64,000 nt of DNA from the NCBI GenBank assembly GCA_944470555.2, contig OX104128.1, positions 42,763,920 to 42,827,919 of the forward strand, in the 5' to 3' direction. This document shows positions 34,806-45,610 of the stretch, piece by piece (the stretch's first letter is position 1; every line of letters starts with the position of its first letter). This stretch comes from Heterobilharzia americana (taxonomy: Eukaryota; Platyhelminthes; Trematoda; Strigeidida; Schistosomatidae). Below the pieces are notes generated by a model, which had not been told where the DNA came from, did no database searches, and was given only the letters and a program-made list of their open reading frames with translations. The position numbers and the translations under genes are program-made.

Positions 34806-34967
34806 AACCAATTTCATGTTGTCTAGTCCTGAGTGCAAACCGAATCCTTTCGATCATCCACTAATGTGCACCGCGATTCTGAGCCTTCTAGCTTGGTAGT
34901 CACATTGCAAATATGGTCGATAGGATTCAGTTTGGACTCAGGACTAGACAACATGAAATTGGTTGTT
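34806..34967. repeat. Foldback repeat at the 5' side of SINE family 2
   Basis: AACCAATTTCATGTTGTC (from about 34806) is mirrored by GACAACATGAAATTGGTT (to about 34963). The arms are about 50 bp with three or four mismatches, around a loop of about 60 bp. The right arm is the normal 5' part of SINE family 2; the left arm is an inverted duplication of it. Confidence 0.8.
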
Positions 34968-35190
34968 CTCCTGTGACCGTCAATATATTTAACCCATCCT
35001 ACAGGAGGTCAGTCGCGGCCTGAATAGTTTAGTTGTGCAGTCGCTGACTAAATCACTAAGTGATGCGGGTTCGAATCCCGGGCGGGATATTAGTTCCGTT
35101 GAGATTGCAGATATGCCTTGATGGTCAGTGCCAACAAGCACAAAACCTAGGTCCAGGGCTTCCTACACATTGGCTCCGACCAACTAAAAT
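34917..35190 (+). repeat. tRNA-derived SINE family 2, copy 1
   Basis: The order is a leader GGACTCAGGACTAGACAAC, a decayed A box (TAGTTTAGTTGTG), the perfect B box GGTTCGAATCC (35068-35078), a hammerhead segment (35116-35160) and the trailer ACTAAAATTTC. It matches 44950-45215 along its length. Confidence 0.85.
35116..35160 (+). ncRNA. Hammerhead ribozyme remnant of SINE family 2
   Basis: Stem I CCTTG/CAGGG pairs (one wobble). The 5' core is ATGGTCA instead of CTGANGA. Stem II GTGC/GCAC is perfect with loop CAACAA. G12 is A (35142). Stem III ACCTAGGT is a perfect palindrome followed by C (35153) as the GUC cleavage site. It is inactive by core damage, yet its helices are better kept than in the 45.1-kb copy. 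Confidence 0.7.
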
Positions 35191-35575
35191 TTCATATCGG
35201 AAATAATTGAAAAGATTTGCAGCTCAAAATGAGAATGACGGTAGTTTGATGTTCCCTGAGCTTTGTTATTTTGTCGTGAATGTTTCATCTCTAGGCTTGG
35301 TGACATCTTCAGCACTAACATCATAAAGAGAATGCTCTACTTCTTTGTGAAGTTAGTAGTGAACATGTCACCAAGCATGGTGTTGAAATGCTCAGGACAA
35401 AATATCAAAGCTCAGAGAACATCAAAACATTAGATACCAGTAATCAAAACTATGAAAACTATTCTTCATGAACACTTAGTTGCTCGCACCAAGTGAATAA
35501 ATGTGTTAAAAAATTATATTGAATGTTCAGTGATCGATAAACAATTTAGGTGATACACTTGACGATTGATAATAC

Positions 35576-35671
35576 CTGATGAAAATCTGCGGCATTTTTG
35601 AGATGTATTGTAGCCAGTTCTGAATATCGACCAAGATTTTGCCAACATCGATTTACGGATCCAGATAATTT
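35576..35671 (-). CDS. Plakin homologue exon
   Basis: A 96-nt phase 0-0 exon (32 residues) with acceptor ATTTTAG and donor CAG|GTATTA. It encodes KLSGSVNRCWQNLGRYSELA then TIHLKNAADFHQ. The hLKNAAxaHQ pattern is a recognisable plakin-domain signature in dystonin and MACF1. Confidence 0.9.
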
Positions 35672-38600
35672 CTAAAATTGACATTTAATAAATAATAACG
35701 ATAAAAATTTACTTACAGATACATTTTTCAACGTAATAGACTCTACAAAGTTTCTCATTTTTATCATTTCACAATTAAACCTAACACTATTTCTAATGTG
35801 AATAAACCAGCAGTTAGTATAAGTGACGCATTTATTATTTTAATCCTCCTTAGATCTTGACAAATATCAGATTAGATTTCCATCTCATTCTGGTCTTATT
35901 TCATCCGTCTTATTGCTCATATTTCGAAGAATGATGATATACTAAAAGAGTGAACAGGCGGAGTGTATTTAAAACCACATGCATAACAAGGAAGTGACTT
36001 CTCTAATCCTTTAATATTACGTTTAATTCAGCATTTACATACCAGAATCCATGTTGATGGTTCATTGATGATGGCTTATCTTGGACACAAATAAAAGCTA
36101 TTTGATGTGAAATGTTTCATGGCGTTTTTGGCTATGACCTGTTCAATATTAACTGAATTATCGTACCAAAAGTTTTTTTGTCAATACCTTCAACAGTGCA
36201 CTACACAAATCAATAATCTGACCGATGAGTAAACTTTTAGCTGCAAGTAAAATGCTAAAGTCTTTACCTTGAAGTACGTTTTTTTGTCAAATCTTCCCAA
36301 AAAACATGATGTAGAACATTAAGAAATGCAACGATTTCAACTATCATAATTGGATCTTTACATAGAGATCTCAGGACTTCCTATGATGACTTAACTTATT
36401 TCTTTTCTGAATCATATTAACACACCATGTACACTGTTACCTCATTTAGTAAATTTTTTACAAGTGGTCCCTGCACCCTGACGAATAAGCAGGTCACAGG
36501 TAACGTAGCTCAGTTAAACTTTAAGTTTCAATTAACTTGTATCAGGCATTCACTATTGTATTCTTTAATATATCGTTCATGGACGTTATAATCTAATGCT
36601 TGTTTGAATTTCTCGGGACAGAACATTCTTTCACTTTCCTGCTGATTTACGTCCTCCTATTTTTCTTCAGCATAACCTCTATATTTTCTACTTCACTTTA
36701 TCTCCTCACATTATTTGACGCGGGTGAACTGGTAGTTCTTTGGATAATCAAAAAGTGACAGTATCTCTGGAACTTTATAGGAAGATCGCAGTTAGGTAAG
36801 GGTTCAGAAAATCCTGCTATACTAACCATTTGTATTTCAAGCTACTCCAAGTGGTGGAATATGCAGAGTCTGGTAAAATATATGTGCGGTTTAACCCCCA
36901 ATAGTCAGATATTTCAGTAGAATACTCTATTTATCACCAGAATGGATAAAAAAACTACTAAGTCATAAGCGTTCCCAATAATTTATTCGGATGCACGAAC
37001 ATGATTTGACGATTATCAGGTTGGTTCGAAGTCAAAAACTTAGTGACAGAGATGTATGATTCATGAACTCAAATGAAAATTTTCTGAGTATCAGTCAACT
37101 CTTTTTACTGCTTCTTTTAAGTTGATCTAATCTGAAGGAAATTACACCTGTTTGTTGATAACACTGGCTAATGAAGCACCTTCCCTGCATGGTATTATGA
37201 TGAAGAATGACGGACTACTAGTTGGATAGTTTTACAAAAGTTACTACTAATTAACAGCTCTTATAATCAGGGTGTCCACAAAGTTACTGTTCATTTTAAA
37301 ATTCTGTAAACATCCGAACTGTACAAGGACTTTATGGACACTTTAAATTTGCCGAATTTACAAAGAAATAAGCGACTTCATAGCAGGTTTTTAGGAAGAC
37401 TTTGACTGCACTCTGATTAAGACTCAGTTGTGACCTACATTTGGACTGGTTTTGGTTAAGAAAAGTTAAGACCTGGTTAGCAGCTGAATCTCGTAGCCCG
37501 GATGATTGGACGGTGTGCCATAATCAGAAGTCCACGAGTTCAAATTCTTCTGCTACTCAGGTTTTAATTCCCCTTTTAATCATATCCCAACATCAATGTA
37601 AAAGTAGGATAAATATTTTCAAACTGAAAATTGTCCTTGACATAATTCTACTAGCCTTTAACCACAGCTGATCTGTTTAACTGTACTCCACTTATTCGGT
37701 TAGCAGATTCTCACACGTGAAGTTGGATCAGTAGAAGTATGCATGTGATTAGCGTTTTTTTAATAGTTTCGAAGGGATGAATCAAGTGATGAGATAAAAG
37801 CAGTCACATGTAATCACATGTGAAAAGTACTTCGATTATCCCAAGTTCATAGTAATTCTTAATGCCATGAATTTTATTAGTCATAGGGTTGAAATTACAG
37901 AGTCTTTAGAAACTTCATATCTCTGTATAACAGGTTCCATAGAAATGATTACTTATCAAAAATTTATTCATTGTTGATATTTTGCATAGAAGTGGTCCGT
38001 TTCTTAAATGGACAAATAGATACTGAGAATAATTTTTAACTTTTTGATATAGTTAGAATTTATAAATCTCAGTTTGTGCTTCTAAATAAAATGCTAAGCA
38101 GTGGAATAACTGAATGCAACTGTTACATTGTAATTACCATATGACTGAAAACTGAAACAGATTGTCTTTTTGGTGAGTACAGCAACTTGAGATATTTTCA
38201 AAGCACATATAGTTACTTTAAAACAATTTACAGAATGCTCTCTGAGGATAAGTGGAAATGAAATGGTCGAAAGTAATGAAGAATACAGACGAAATCTTTT
38301 AAACAGATGATTACTTGGGTAAATTTCATCACTAGGGTCGAAAACAAAAGTAAATATGGTACTACTGATCGACACCTATTAGTAACCAGTCAAAATCACT
38401 AATCAGCTTAAGGAAATTGTTAAGTAGTTCGTATGTCAAATGCATTCTGGGTTGCTACGCCACTTTCTGAAAAGCTGTTTATCCTTAAGCCAAAAAGTTA
38501 ATCTCTGATTACGTTTGTAGGTTTGATGACCTACTTAACTCCAGTCTTGTTAAGAACTCTGGGTTAAGTTTCTAACGTAATTTCTTTATATGGTAATACA

Positions 38601-40478
38601 CTGGAAGACTTGAACTACGTTATACTTCTATTCTCGTACTGTTGCTACTTCCTTTCTTGTAAATTATTACGAATCTACTGATAAACTCTGCAAGACGTCT
38701 GTTGAAGAAACCATTGGTTTTCTTTACATCACAATGTCTAGACCACTATCTGCTCTTTATTTTACTATGAAATTCTACATAACTTAATCACTTTGTTCAT
38801 TTTAACCTGTAAGTGAACAGGATAGAACCCACTACTGAGTTTATAAGTACGAATAGACTAACGAAATTCTCTGATTACAACACAATGAGTAAGTTGCCAC
38901 TTATCTGCAGTATGTCTTTGAAGTAGGATATACAAACACTGTTGTGCAAATATGAACTCAGAGAAATTTTGAATAACAGACCCTAATTAGATTATTAGTT
39001 TTGGAAAAAATCACAGTAGTTACAATTTACGCACTGACACTAGAGCATACAATAGGTTTGGAGAAAGTAACTCTATTAAAGATCAGTATGGTTTAATGCA
39101 GAAAAGCGAGCGACTACAGAATCTTTGTTCATCAAATCAATACCGAACGAATGCGATAGAAATGACATAATAACTAGACCGGAGATGTAGAAAATTTTAC
39201 TGGCACTAATGACAGAGAATACAAGGTCACTGGACTATAAAATTCAGATGCCAAAAGTTATGTGATTCCTTTAATATCACTAAGAGAAATTGTTTGTGCT
39301 CTAATTTTCATCCAATAAACAATATTGTATCACTTGTATGAGGCACAAATGAACAACTACTAAGCTATTACAGACTGATTCCATTTCTGCGCTCAAAAAA
39401 CTACTATTCGATGCTCTGTGTTCTGGATCCTCAGTTGAAATCAGCAATGAGTCGATAGCAGTTTTAATTGAATATCAAAATGAGACCTAAAGATATCTCA
39501 AAATCATGTAATGCAACAGTGGTTATCCACAATAGGTCATAAACTCCGAACGAGATTAGGTAGCTGGATCTCTGTTTGGCAAATACCTCGGTAGTACGAG
39601 CAAGTTGATTTCTTTAAGGATTAACGATCACATTGTTTCTAATTTTGAAATGTTTGAAGTTCTACCTTCCGTCACAAAAACCTTAATAGCTCATTTCCGT
39701 GTTTTGATGACCTACAGGTCTACCGAAATGCAAAAGTTTGATGAGAAATTTATCCAACACCAGAATACAGTGTACTGCAGTGTCACGTGGTTTCATCGAA
39801 TGATCATGTCATGAGACTGGATCCATAGATTTTGGTCAGTGCTAAGCACTAAGGGATAGATGGCTACATCAGCTGCCCAATGGTTACTATCCCGTGTTCG
39901 AATTACTGTATAAAGTAAAACTGTTGTATATTACTGAAGTCACCACGTCAAATTTCATTAAAACGAACTAGCATATTACGTAAGTCATATACTAACAGTT
40001 GGTGCTTGAGCTAGTTCATAAGGGGTTCCAGAGACATACTGATATATACTCATGCTAAATGAATATACTTTGACTAATCACGACTTTTCAAACGCTGTCG
40101 AATATCTCGGCTAAAAGTTTCATATGGTCTACTAAAAAATCTCAGTCATGTACTGTCCTAATACAATTTACTACTATCTGTTGAAAACAAGAACTGAAAA
40201 CTGATGAAATCAGTTAATTTTTAAACAGCTATTCCATCTCTTTTCCGTATTCCTTTGGCATTCATCTCCCAGTACTTTGTGTCCGTATATTTACTTTGAT
40301 TATTTAATGGTTATCAACTTTATTTTCGAAAAATAGAACAAAGCAACTCAGAAAATGTTTTTCGAGACGTTAGATTTGTGAACATTCTTCAAAATTTCTC
40401 TCTTATTAAATAGAAATTATTTTTAGCATTTCTGGTAAGAAAGATGAAAAATATTTTCCCTTGTAAGAAATTGCTTAC
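35672..40478 (-). other. Intron, about 4.8 kb
   Basis: It contains a diverged repeat X copy (39172-39370) and weak tRNA-like patches near 37480-37575 and 39830-39915 (GTTCAAATTC and GTTCGAATTA). I see nothing else. Confidence 0.6.
39172..39370 (+). repeat. Unclassified repeat X, copy c (diverged)
   Basis: ATGTAGAAAATTTTACTGGC, CACTGGACTATAAAATTCAG and AACAATATTGTATCACTTG align with 24424-24650 in the same order. Confidence 0.45.
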
Positions 40479-40553
40479 CTTTCTCCAAAATTTATTATCT
40501 GGATTTTCCATAATCAACCTGAGCGCACGTCTAGCATTGAATGCGGCCACATC
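40479..40553 (-). CDS. Plakin homologue exon
   Basis: A 75-nt phase 0-0 exon (25 residues) with acceptor CTTCTAG and donor AAG|GTAAGC. It encodes DVAAFNARRALRLIMENPDN then KFWRK, which joins KLSGSVNRCW of the next exon. Confidence 0.85.
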
Positions 40554-40606
40554 CTAGAAGGCAAATATTAACCAATAAGTCTAAGCTGAAATTTAGCTAC
40601 ACTTAC

Positions 40607-40678
40607 AGAATAAATATCTTCCATACTCGTTATTCCAGCGAGATAGTGTAGACAGTCTTTATTGGTTTGAACTCGTTC
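40607..40678 (-). CDS. Plakin homologue exon
   Basis: A 72-nt phase 0-0 exon (24 residues) with acceptor CTTATAG and donor TCT|GTAAGT. It encodes ERVQTNKDCLHYLAGITS then MEDIYS. It is separated from its neighbours by introns of only 53 and 62 nt. Confidence 0.85.
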
Positions 40679-40740
40679 CTATAAGGGAAAAGAAAGAAAA
40701 TTAATTCCAGGGTCTTTTTAATGCTAAAAGGTGTACTTAC

Positions 40741-40776
40741 TGTTATATAACTGATCTGATTCAGGATATCATGATT
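40741..40776 (-). CDS. Plakin homologue micro-exon (36 nt)
   Basis: It encodes NHDILNQISYIT between acceptor TTTCCAG and donor ACA|GTAAGT, phase 0-0. Strong sites on both sides and a continuous frame support it despite its size. Confidence 0.8.
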
Positions 40777-40842
40777 CTGGAAATGTAAAAAAAAGATTGA
40801 TTAATGTGTGTCAACAAAACATGTTCTTAATGAATAACCTAC

Positions 40843-40959
40843 CGAACTAGTAACACTCTCTCTAATCCATTTTGATGATGCTTCAATTGTTTGTTGTCTT
40901 TCCATCTCTTCCTCCAAGCCTTGATGCGTATAACCGAAATTCGGCGATTCACATGCATT
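40843..40959 (-). CDS. Plakin homologue exon, most 5' exon identified
   Basis: A 117-nt phase 0-0 exon (39 residues) with acceptor ATTACAG and donor TCG|GTAGGT. It encodes NACESPNFGYTHQGLEEEME then RQQTIEASSKWIRESVTSS. The EEMERQQTIEASSKWI stretch is spectrin-repeat-like with the conserved Trp. It starts in phase 0, so at least one more 5' exon must exist; I could not find it with confidence up to 64000. Confidence 0.85.
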
Positions 40960-43900
40960 CTGTAATGAAGTGGAATGTAAAAAAATTTCGAGGTTATATC
41001 TATGCGAAACTAGTATTTAAAATACAGTTTTAGGTTGGATAAGCTTACATTGTATTACGTGGTCGGAAGTGTCTAGTAGGAAACCCTTCTAGAACTGAGT
41101 TTCATACACGTTATCATTAATGAACACAACGTATCTGCAACATCGAAAGAACTGAGGTTTTATCAGAGATTCGAACTCGTGTCAACCAGTGGCACAGTCG
41201 AAGACCTTACTGCTGTTATTCGGGTAGCGACTGACTTCCTTCATGACCGATTAGTCATTGGGAATTAGTTTGTTTCGTTCACTGCAAAATGATAGATAGA
41301 ATTCCACCAACATTTAGTACACTCGAGTAAGCTACCAGTTCAAGCTAATACCATAATAATATTTATTGGCTGGAATTTGTTAAAAGGCGTCGAATAAAAG
41401 TATCAGAAACTATGAGTACCTTAAAAGTAACCAACGTTTAAAAAAATGCTTAGACTTATCAAGTACCAAAGTAAATCATGTAGGGGAGAATCGCAATCAA
41501 ACAAATGGAGTATAATTTTTAGTTATTAACAAAGTGGAGTCCAAGATATTTTGTACTATGTCAAAGACAATTAGCTCAGTGTCAGATGTGAAGTTCTAAA
41601 TGAATGGTACCTTGATGATAAATAAAATTTGCATTTCACATTGATACTTTTGAAAACTTGTTTAATTGAAAGATTATTTCCCGCAATAATTGATGTCACT
41701 TCTGGGATCGTTCCAAATGAAGAAGCGATATGTATGCATTCTGCTCCAATTTGAGACTAATCAGTGTTATAATCTAATGAGCGTACTTATGATGCAACCA
41801 CAGAACATCACAGATAATGCAGTGTAAGAAACTTCGAGGAGAGATTAATTCTCTTGTAACGAATGAAATCACAACATTATTCATTCCTAAGGATTTACTG
41901 ACTGTTCAAAAACGTGTATATTATTGTTCATTGACCATTTGTTACTTAAATAACGAACTATCAAATCTCAGTTATACTTCACTGACTGGTGGTCAGGTCT
42001 TTCAATATTGATTCATGTAGGTCATCATAGAGCCATCTTTTGAACACAGTGAATCAACTGTAGCGATTTGTCAGCCAAAGAATCTCCTTAAGTCAATTAA
42101 TCCAGTTTTGTGTTTATTGGACGTTAGTACACTAATTATATCGATATAAGCTATGGTCACAGTAACTTCTATTCATTTTCAAGGTTGCATTTCTGATTAT
42201 CAAACACTCGTCAACTGATTCAATGTTCAAGTATTGATTTATAGGTTTCGACCATTCGAACAGCTAGCGGTTAATTTCATTTTCAGTGGTATACTTTTTT
42301 GAGAGCAATTCTCAAAGAAAGTGATAGATTAGTGCAATATAGCCTTACAACTAAGTTCTTAGACATTTTTCAACTGAGTATAAAATTGTCTGTTTATGTA
42401 CCTGAAGCAAAGTAACTGCAAATTAATATCTAATTCGTCTTAGAAAATTTCCTTCTCCGTCACTAGGACAACCAAGTCAATCAAGTTAGAAATCTGTTTA
42501 GTAGGCTCAGCGATATGAAACTTGACCATTTATTGTGTCAGCCATCTGAAATTAACTGATAGAAAGCCAGGGACCTGAATTTCGTGTATTCTTACTCTTA
42601 TCAGCCAGAGGTTTCTACCACCTTGAGGGTAATAAAAATGCTTGACTACAAAAAGAACACAATGTAGTGTTTTGTCACTTACATTACAGACCAGGTTGTC
42701 AGTTACATAGGAATTCTAATGTTAATACCTAGGAATTTGCAACTGTATCTGTTACTTTCTGGAGACAAAATCTCGTACACTTCAAGTATCACAGATTTTT
42801 ACAGTCCGAACATAATATAAATAAAGTCTACAACTCAGTCACTGAGTGACATATGTTTGAGTTTCCCTAAGGTTGTGAGTACTCGTCTGTGGAATTTTTG
42901 AGCATCCGGAAACCGAAAGTCAAATGATCTCTTAGATCAACCCCATGTAAGTAACACTTGATATCAAAAGTAACAGTTCGCATAGCATAAAATCTATATA
43001 TCTGTTGTATTCCTTCGAGCATTGAGCGTCCTATTCTGAACGACCAGAGAATTAGGACTTATTTTCGATTTTCAATTTCTGTCATAACTACCTCAAGTAG
43101 TGATTGACAACGAATTGTTTCATCCCTTGAACATAAAATTGTTGTTGAGGTTGCTCTTAAGAACAAACTATTTTCAACACTTTATTCTGCTATTGCGAAA
43201 ACTTTCATCTTAAAACACAAGTGGTACTCACATGCAAATCACAAATATTCTTAAAATGTCTACAAAATTTTTAAGCTACTTATTAGTAGTTGAGAATATT
43301 TTAAAAAAGAATCATTCACCAACAAAATGCAGTATGGAATTTCTGGTGGCCCTTCATAGAGCAAAAATTTCTTACAATTGGTCTACTTAAACACTACTTA
43401 CTGAACACTTTAATTCATTAATCAATGATCATTGCTTAAACGGTTACAAAAGTAGAAGGAAAACTGTTGTTAACGAACTCTTTTACCTTTTTCACAAAAT
43501 AAATATACTCTAGGATAATGTTTGTGTAGATATTTTGTGCTTATCTTTCAAAGAGTGAATCAAATAACTAGAGAAATTTCATACCGACTGCTACATAAAG
43601 ATGGTGATCATTTTCATTATTAAAAGGAGTTAAATGGCGGCAAAGCTATTCAGTTTAAAGTGAAATGCCATCACCACTAATACTATTCAAAGATAACTTT
43701 TACTGTGCAAAAATATTACATAGCTGACACTAAATCAGTATTTGTAATAGTTCACCCATAAAGTTGTTCTTTTCTCTTAAGAAAAAACTTTATTCTTTTG
43801 TGTAGGCTTAAGGATAATGGGTGGGTGTAGGTATGTGCGTATGTACATGTATGTGTCTGTGCGTATGTTTGTTTGCGAATGAATGTAGCTGTAAGTGTTG

Positions 43901-44810
43901 CATTTTCGTATGTGAGTTTATCTGTGCACATGAATTAACTGAGCAGCTGACAAAGTTTCCAAATAGCAAAACAGCATATATACACATATATATTTATACA
44001 TACGCATGCTTCATATTTAGTTCATATGTAGTAAATTGTCAGAGTGATTCAGTGACTGAGTGAGTACAGCGACCTGCAAGCATATGTACACATACCTACG
44101 CATGCAAATAAATGTGCTGCCAAATCATTGTTCTTACTCATTATTATTATACCTCAAATAGTAATGGACATTAAATTATTTTGATAATGGTAATCGTTAA
44201 AATGATAATAATAATTCTATTTATTAAAACTCTGTTTAAGGTGAAGGGATTCACAGTTATGGTTGTCGTTCTTCTCTAAATGATTTTGCATTCTTCCTTT
44301 AGTCAGTTAGTTAGACTGACAGAAGTAAAAGCTGATTATTTAGAAAATTTAGAAAATTATTTTGTGCTTTTGCATATTGTTCCACTTGTTTGTCTGTTTG
44401 TTTACTGGTTTCCTGATGACTTTAAATCATAAGACGTAGAAAGCAAAATAATTTCCTTGTCGATTATTTATTACTTTTTAAGTTCTACTGAGTTTTCTAA
44501 AGTTATGACCATACGTTATTATACATTGAATCAAGCAAGTCAAGTATGATATTGTATGCCTCCCAATGATACTAAACGGCGGTCATATTAAACCACGAAT
44601 TGATGGAAGTTGTATGATGTGAAAGTGGATTTGAACCCAGGCGCTAAATTGTTGTGTAATATCAGTTAGCGTTTCCAAGTTGTGATAATAAACAACATGT
44701 ACCCGGTGTTTTTAAGTTTTTAATTGTTATCTGGGTGATTTGATCCCTGCCAAAATCTGATTAAGAGCTATTTCCAGATCTATGGGCATTTCATTTTTTA
44801 AGGTTGCATT
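40960..44810. other. Long non-coding stretch, probably 5' intron
   Basis: I see no supportable exon. A tRNA-like patch on the minus strand lies near 41165-41235 (GATTCGAACTCG on the plus strand), and a TG/GT-rich stretch at about 43818-43880. A possible 29-nt exon near 43232-43260 was considered and not accepted. Confidence 0.55.
43818..43880. repeat. TG/TATG-rich simple sequence
   Basis: Alternating purine-pyrimidine words such as GTATGTGCGTATGTACATG. The ORF across it is an artefact of the repeat (Cys/Met/Val-rich). Confidence 0.7.
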
Positions 44811-44812
44811 CG

Positions 44813-44910
44813 TCATGAACTGACATCATTTAGGAAACCATTGAAAAATTGAGTGCACTTGACGGCTGCTTCGTCCCAGAATGGGTCTCCTCAACGGTAC
44901 GCCAGTGTCT
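44813..44910 (-). repeat. SINE family 1 fragment, minus strand
   Basis: On the minus strand it runs from the hammerhead-like block to the trailer ATGATGTCAGTTCATGACG. The tRNA-like half is missing, and SINE family 2 begins about 40 bp further on. Confidence 0.7.
44852..44900 (-). ncRNA. Hammerhead-like remnant of SINE family 1
   Basis: TTGAGGA (C3 is T), stem II GACC/GGGAC partly paired, GAAG (G12 kept, A15.1 is G), a short stem III and GTC followed by AAGTGC. Inactive by inspection. Confidence 0.5.
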
Positions 44911-45039
44911 CATATTTACAATGTGGCTACCAAGCTATAAGGCTCAACAACCAGGACTAGACAACCTGAAGTTGGTTGCTCTTCAGTAACTAAACAGTAA
45001 ATGTAACCCAGTCCTATAAAATGTCAGTCACGGCTCCAG

Positions 45040-45093
45040 TAGCTCAGTAGTAAAGTCGCTGACTACAATACTGGGTGGCATGGGTTCGAATCT
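45040..45093 (+). promoter_or_regulatory. Internal RNA polymerase III promoter (A and B boxes)
   Basis: TAGCTCAGTAG fits TRGYNNANNGG closely. GGTTCGAATCT fits GGTTCGANTCC with one change. The spacing suits TFIIIC binding. Activity is inferred, not shown. Confidence 0.65.
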
Positions 45094-45130
45094 CACGTGG
45101 GACACCACTTACGCCGAGATCGCATATGCG

Positions 45131-45180
45131 CCTTGCTGACGAGTGCCAACAAGTGCGAAACCCAGGTCCAGGACTTCCTG
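45131..45180 (+). ncRNA. Hammerhead ribozyme candidate with complete canonical core
   Basis: Type I layout on the plus strand. The stem I 5' strand CTTG (45132-45135) pairs with CAGG (45169-45172). The 5' core CTGACGA is at 45136-45142. Stem II GTGC/GTGC (45143-45146 with 45153-45156) has two wobble pairs and loop CAACAA. GAA is at 45157-45159. The short stem III ACC/GGT (45160-45162 with 45165-45167) has a two-base loop. The GUC cleavage triplet ends at C45168. Every invariant core base is present. Very short stem III is also known in Sm-alpha ribozymes, which are thought to work partly as dimers. Self-cleavage here is a prediction. Confidence 0.75.
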
Positions 45181-45419
45181 CTGACTGCCTTCAACCAACT
45201 AACAACTACCAAAGAGTCCCAAACTAAGTCAATACAATGTTTGAGACTCCACAGTCGTGCATGTTGGATTTCTCATCGTTCTAGTGAGAAACTGTGACCC
45301 ATGGGGTTAGTCAAGTCGGAAGTTAGCTGGACGCGTGCCAGTGACACTGGATAATGGTCTCGCTATACCACGAGTTGAGAAAAAAAAAACAATGGACAAT
45401 TTGATTCCAGTTCATTGGT

Positions 45420-45610
45420 TGAAAGGTAGCATACTCACCACGAAATCTGATCTTACTGGGCTCCGTCCTTCACTGAGTAATGAGTGCATACTTCTGAACG
45501 GTCCCTAATGAGGATGTTACAGCTTTTCATTGCTCCCAGGTTTTTAGTGTCTTGCCAACTGTTATCAGCCCGTGGTGAAAACTACTTTCATACATAATTT
45601 TCTTGTTGTC
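45420..45610 (+). repeat. Interspersed repeat fragment (CTCACCACGAAATCTG type)
   Basis: TACTCACCACGAAATCTGAT is the inverted, diverged match of AGTGTCAGGTTTCGTGGTGAGTA at about 15310-15335. Both lie within longer repeat-like DNA I cannot classify. Confidence 0.4.

Larger units (their letters stand above)
27876..35575 (-). other. Intron, about 7.7 kb
   Basis: It carries RTE copy 2 (28772-32150), a palindromic SINE pair (34141-34278) and a foldback SINE family 2 copy (34806-35190). In 27876-28771 and 32160-34130 I see no feature. Confidence 0.7.
44950..45215 (+). repeat. tRNA-derived SINE family 2, copy 2 (intact promoter boxes)
   Basis: A box TAGCTCAGTAG (45040-45050) and B box GGTTCGAATCT (45083-45093) are about 33 nt apart, as in a tRNA promoter. 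The hammerhead segment follows at 45131-45180. Leader (GGACTAGACAACC) and trailer (CAACCAACTAACAAC) match the copy at 34917. It lies just upstream of the 5'-most plakin exon, in opposite orientation. Confidence 0.88.

Noticed and set aside
41046..41090. Short exon candidate on the minus strand before GTAAGC
   Set aside because: No phase gives an open frame that also joins the phase-0 exon at 40959.
43232..43260. 29-nt exon candidate on the minus strand (TTTGTAG ... GTGAGT)
   Set aside because: Splice sites are acceptable, but the length does not keep phase with the next exon and no plakin similarity is visible.
45097..45297. Plus-strand ORF over the hammerhead SINE
   Set aside because: It is a chance frame through a repeat; the same family copy at 35 kb is not open.
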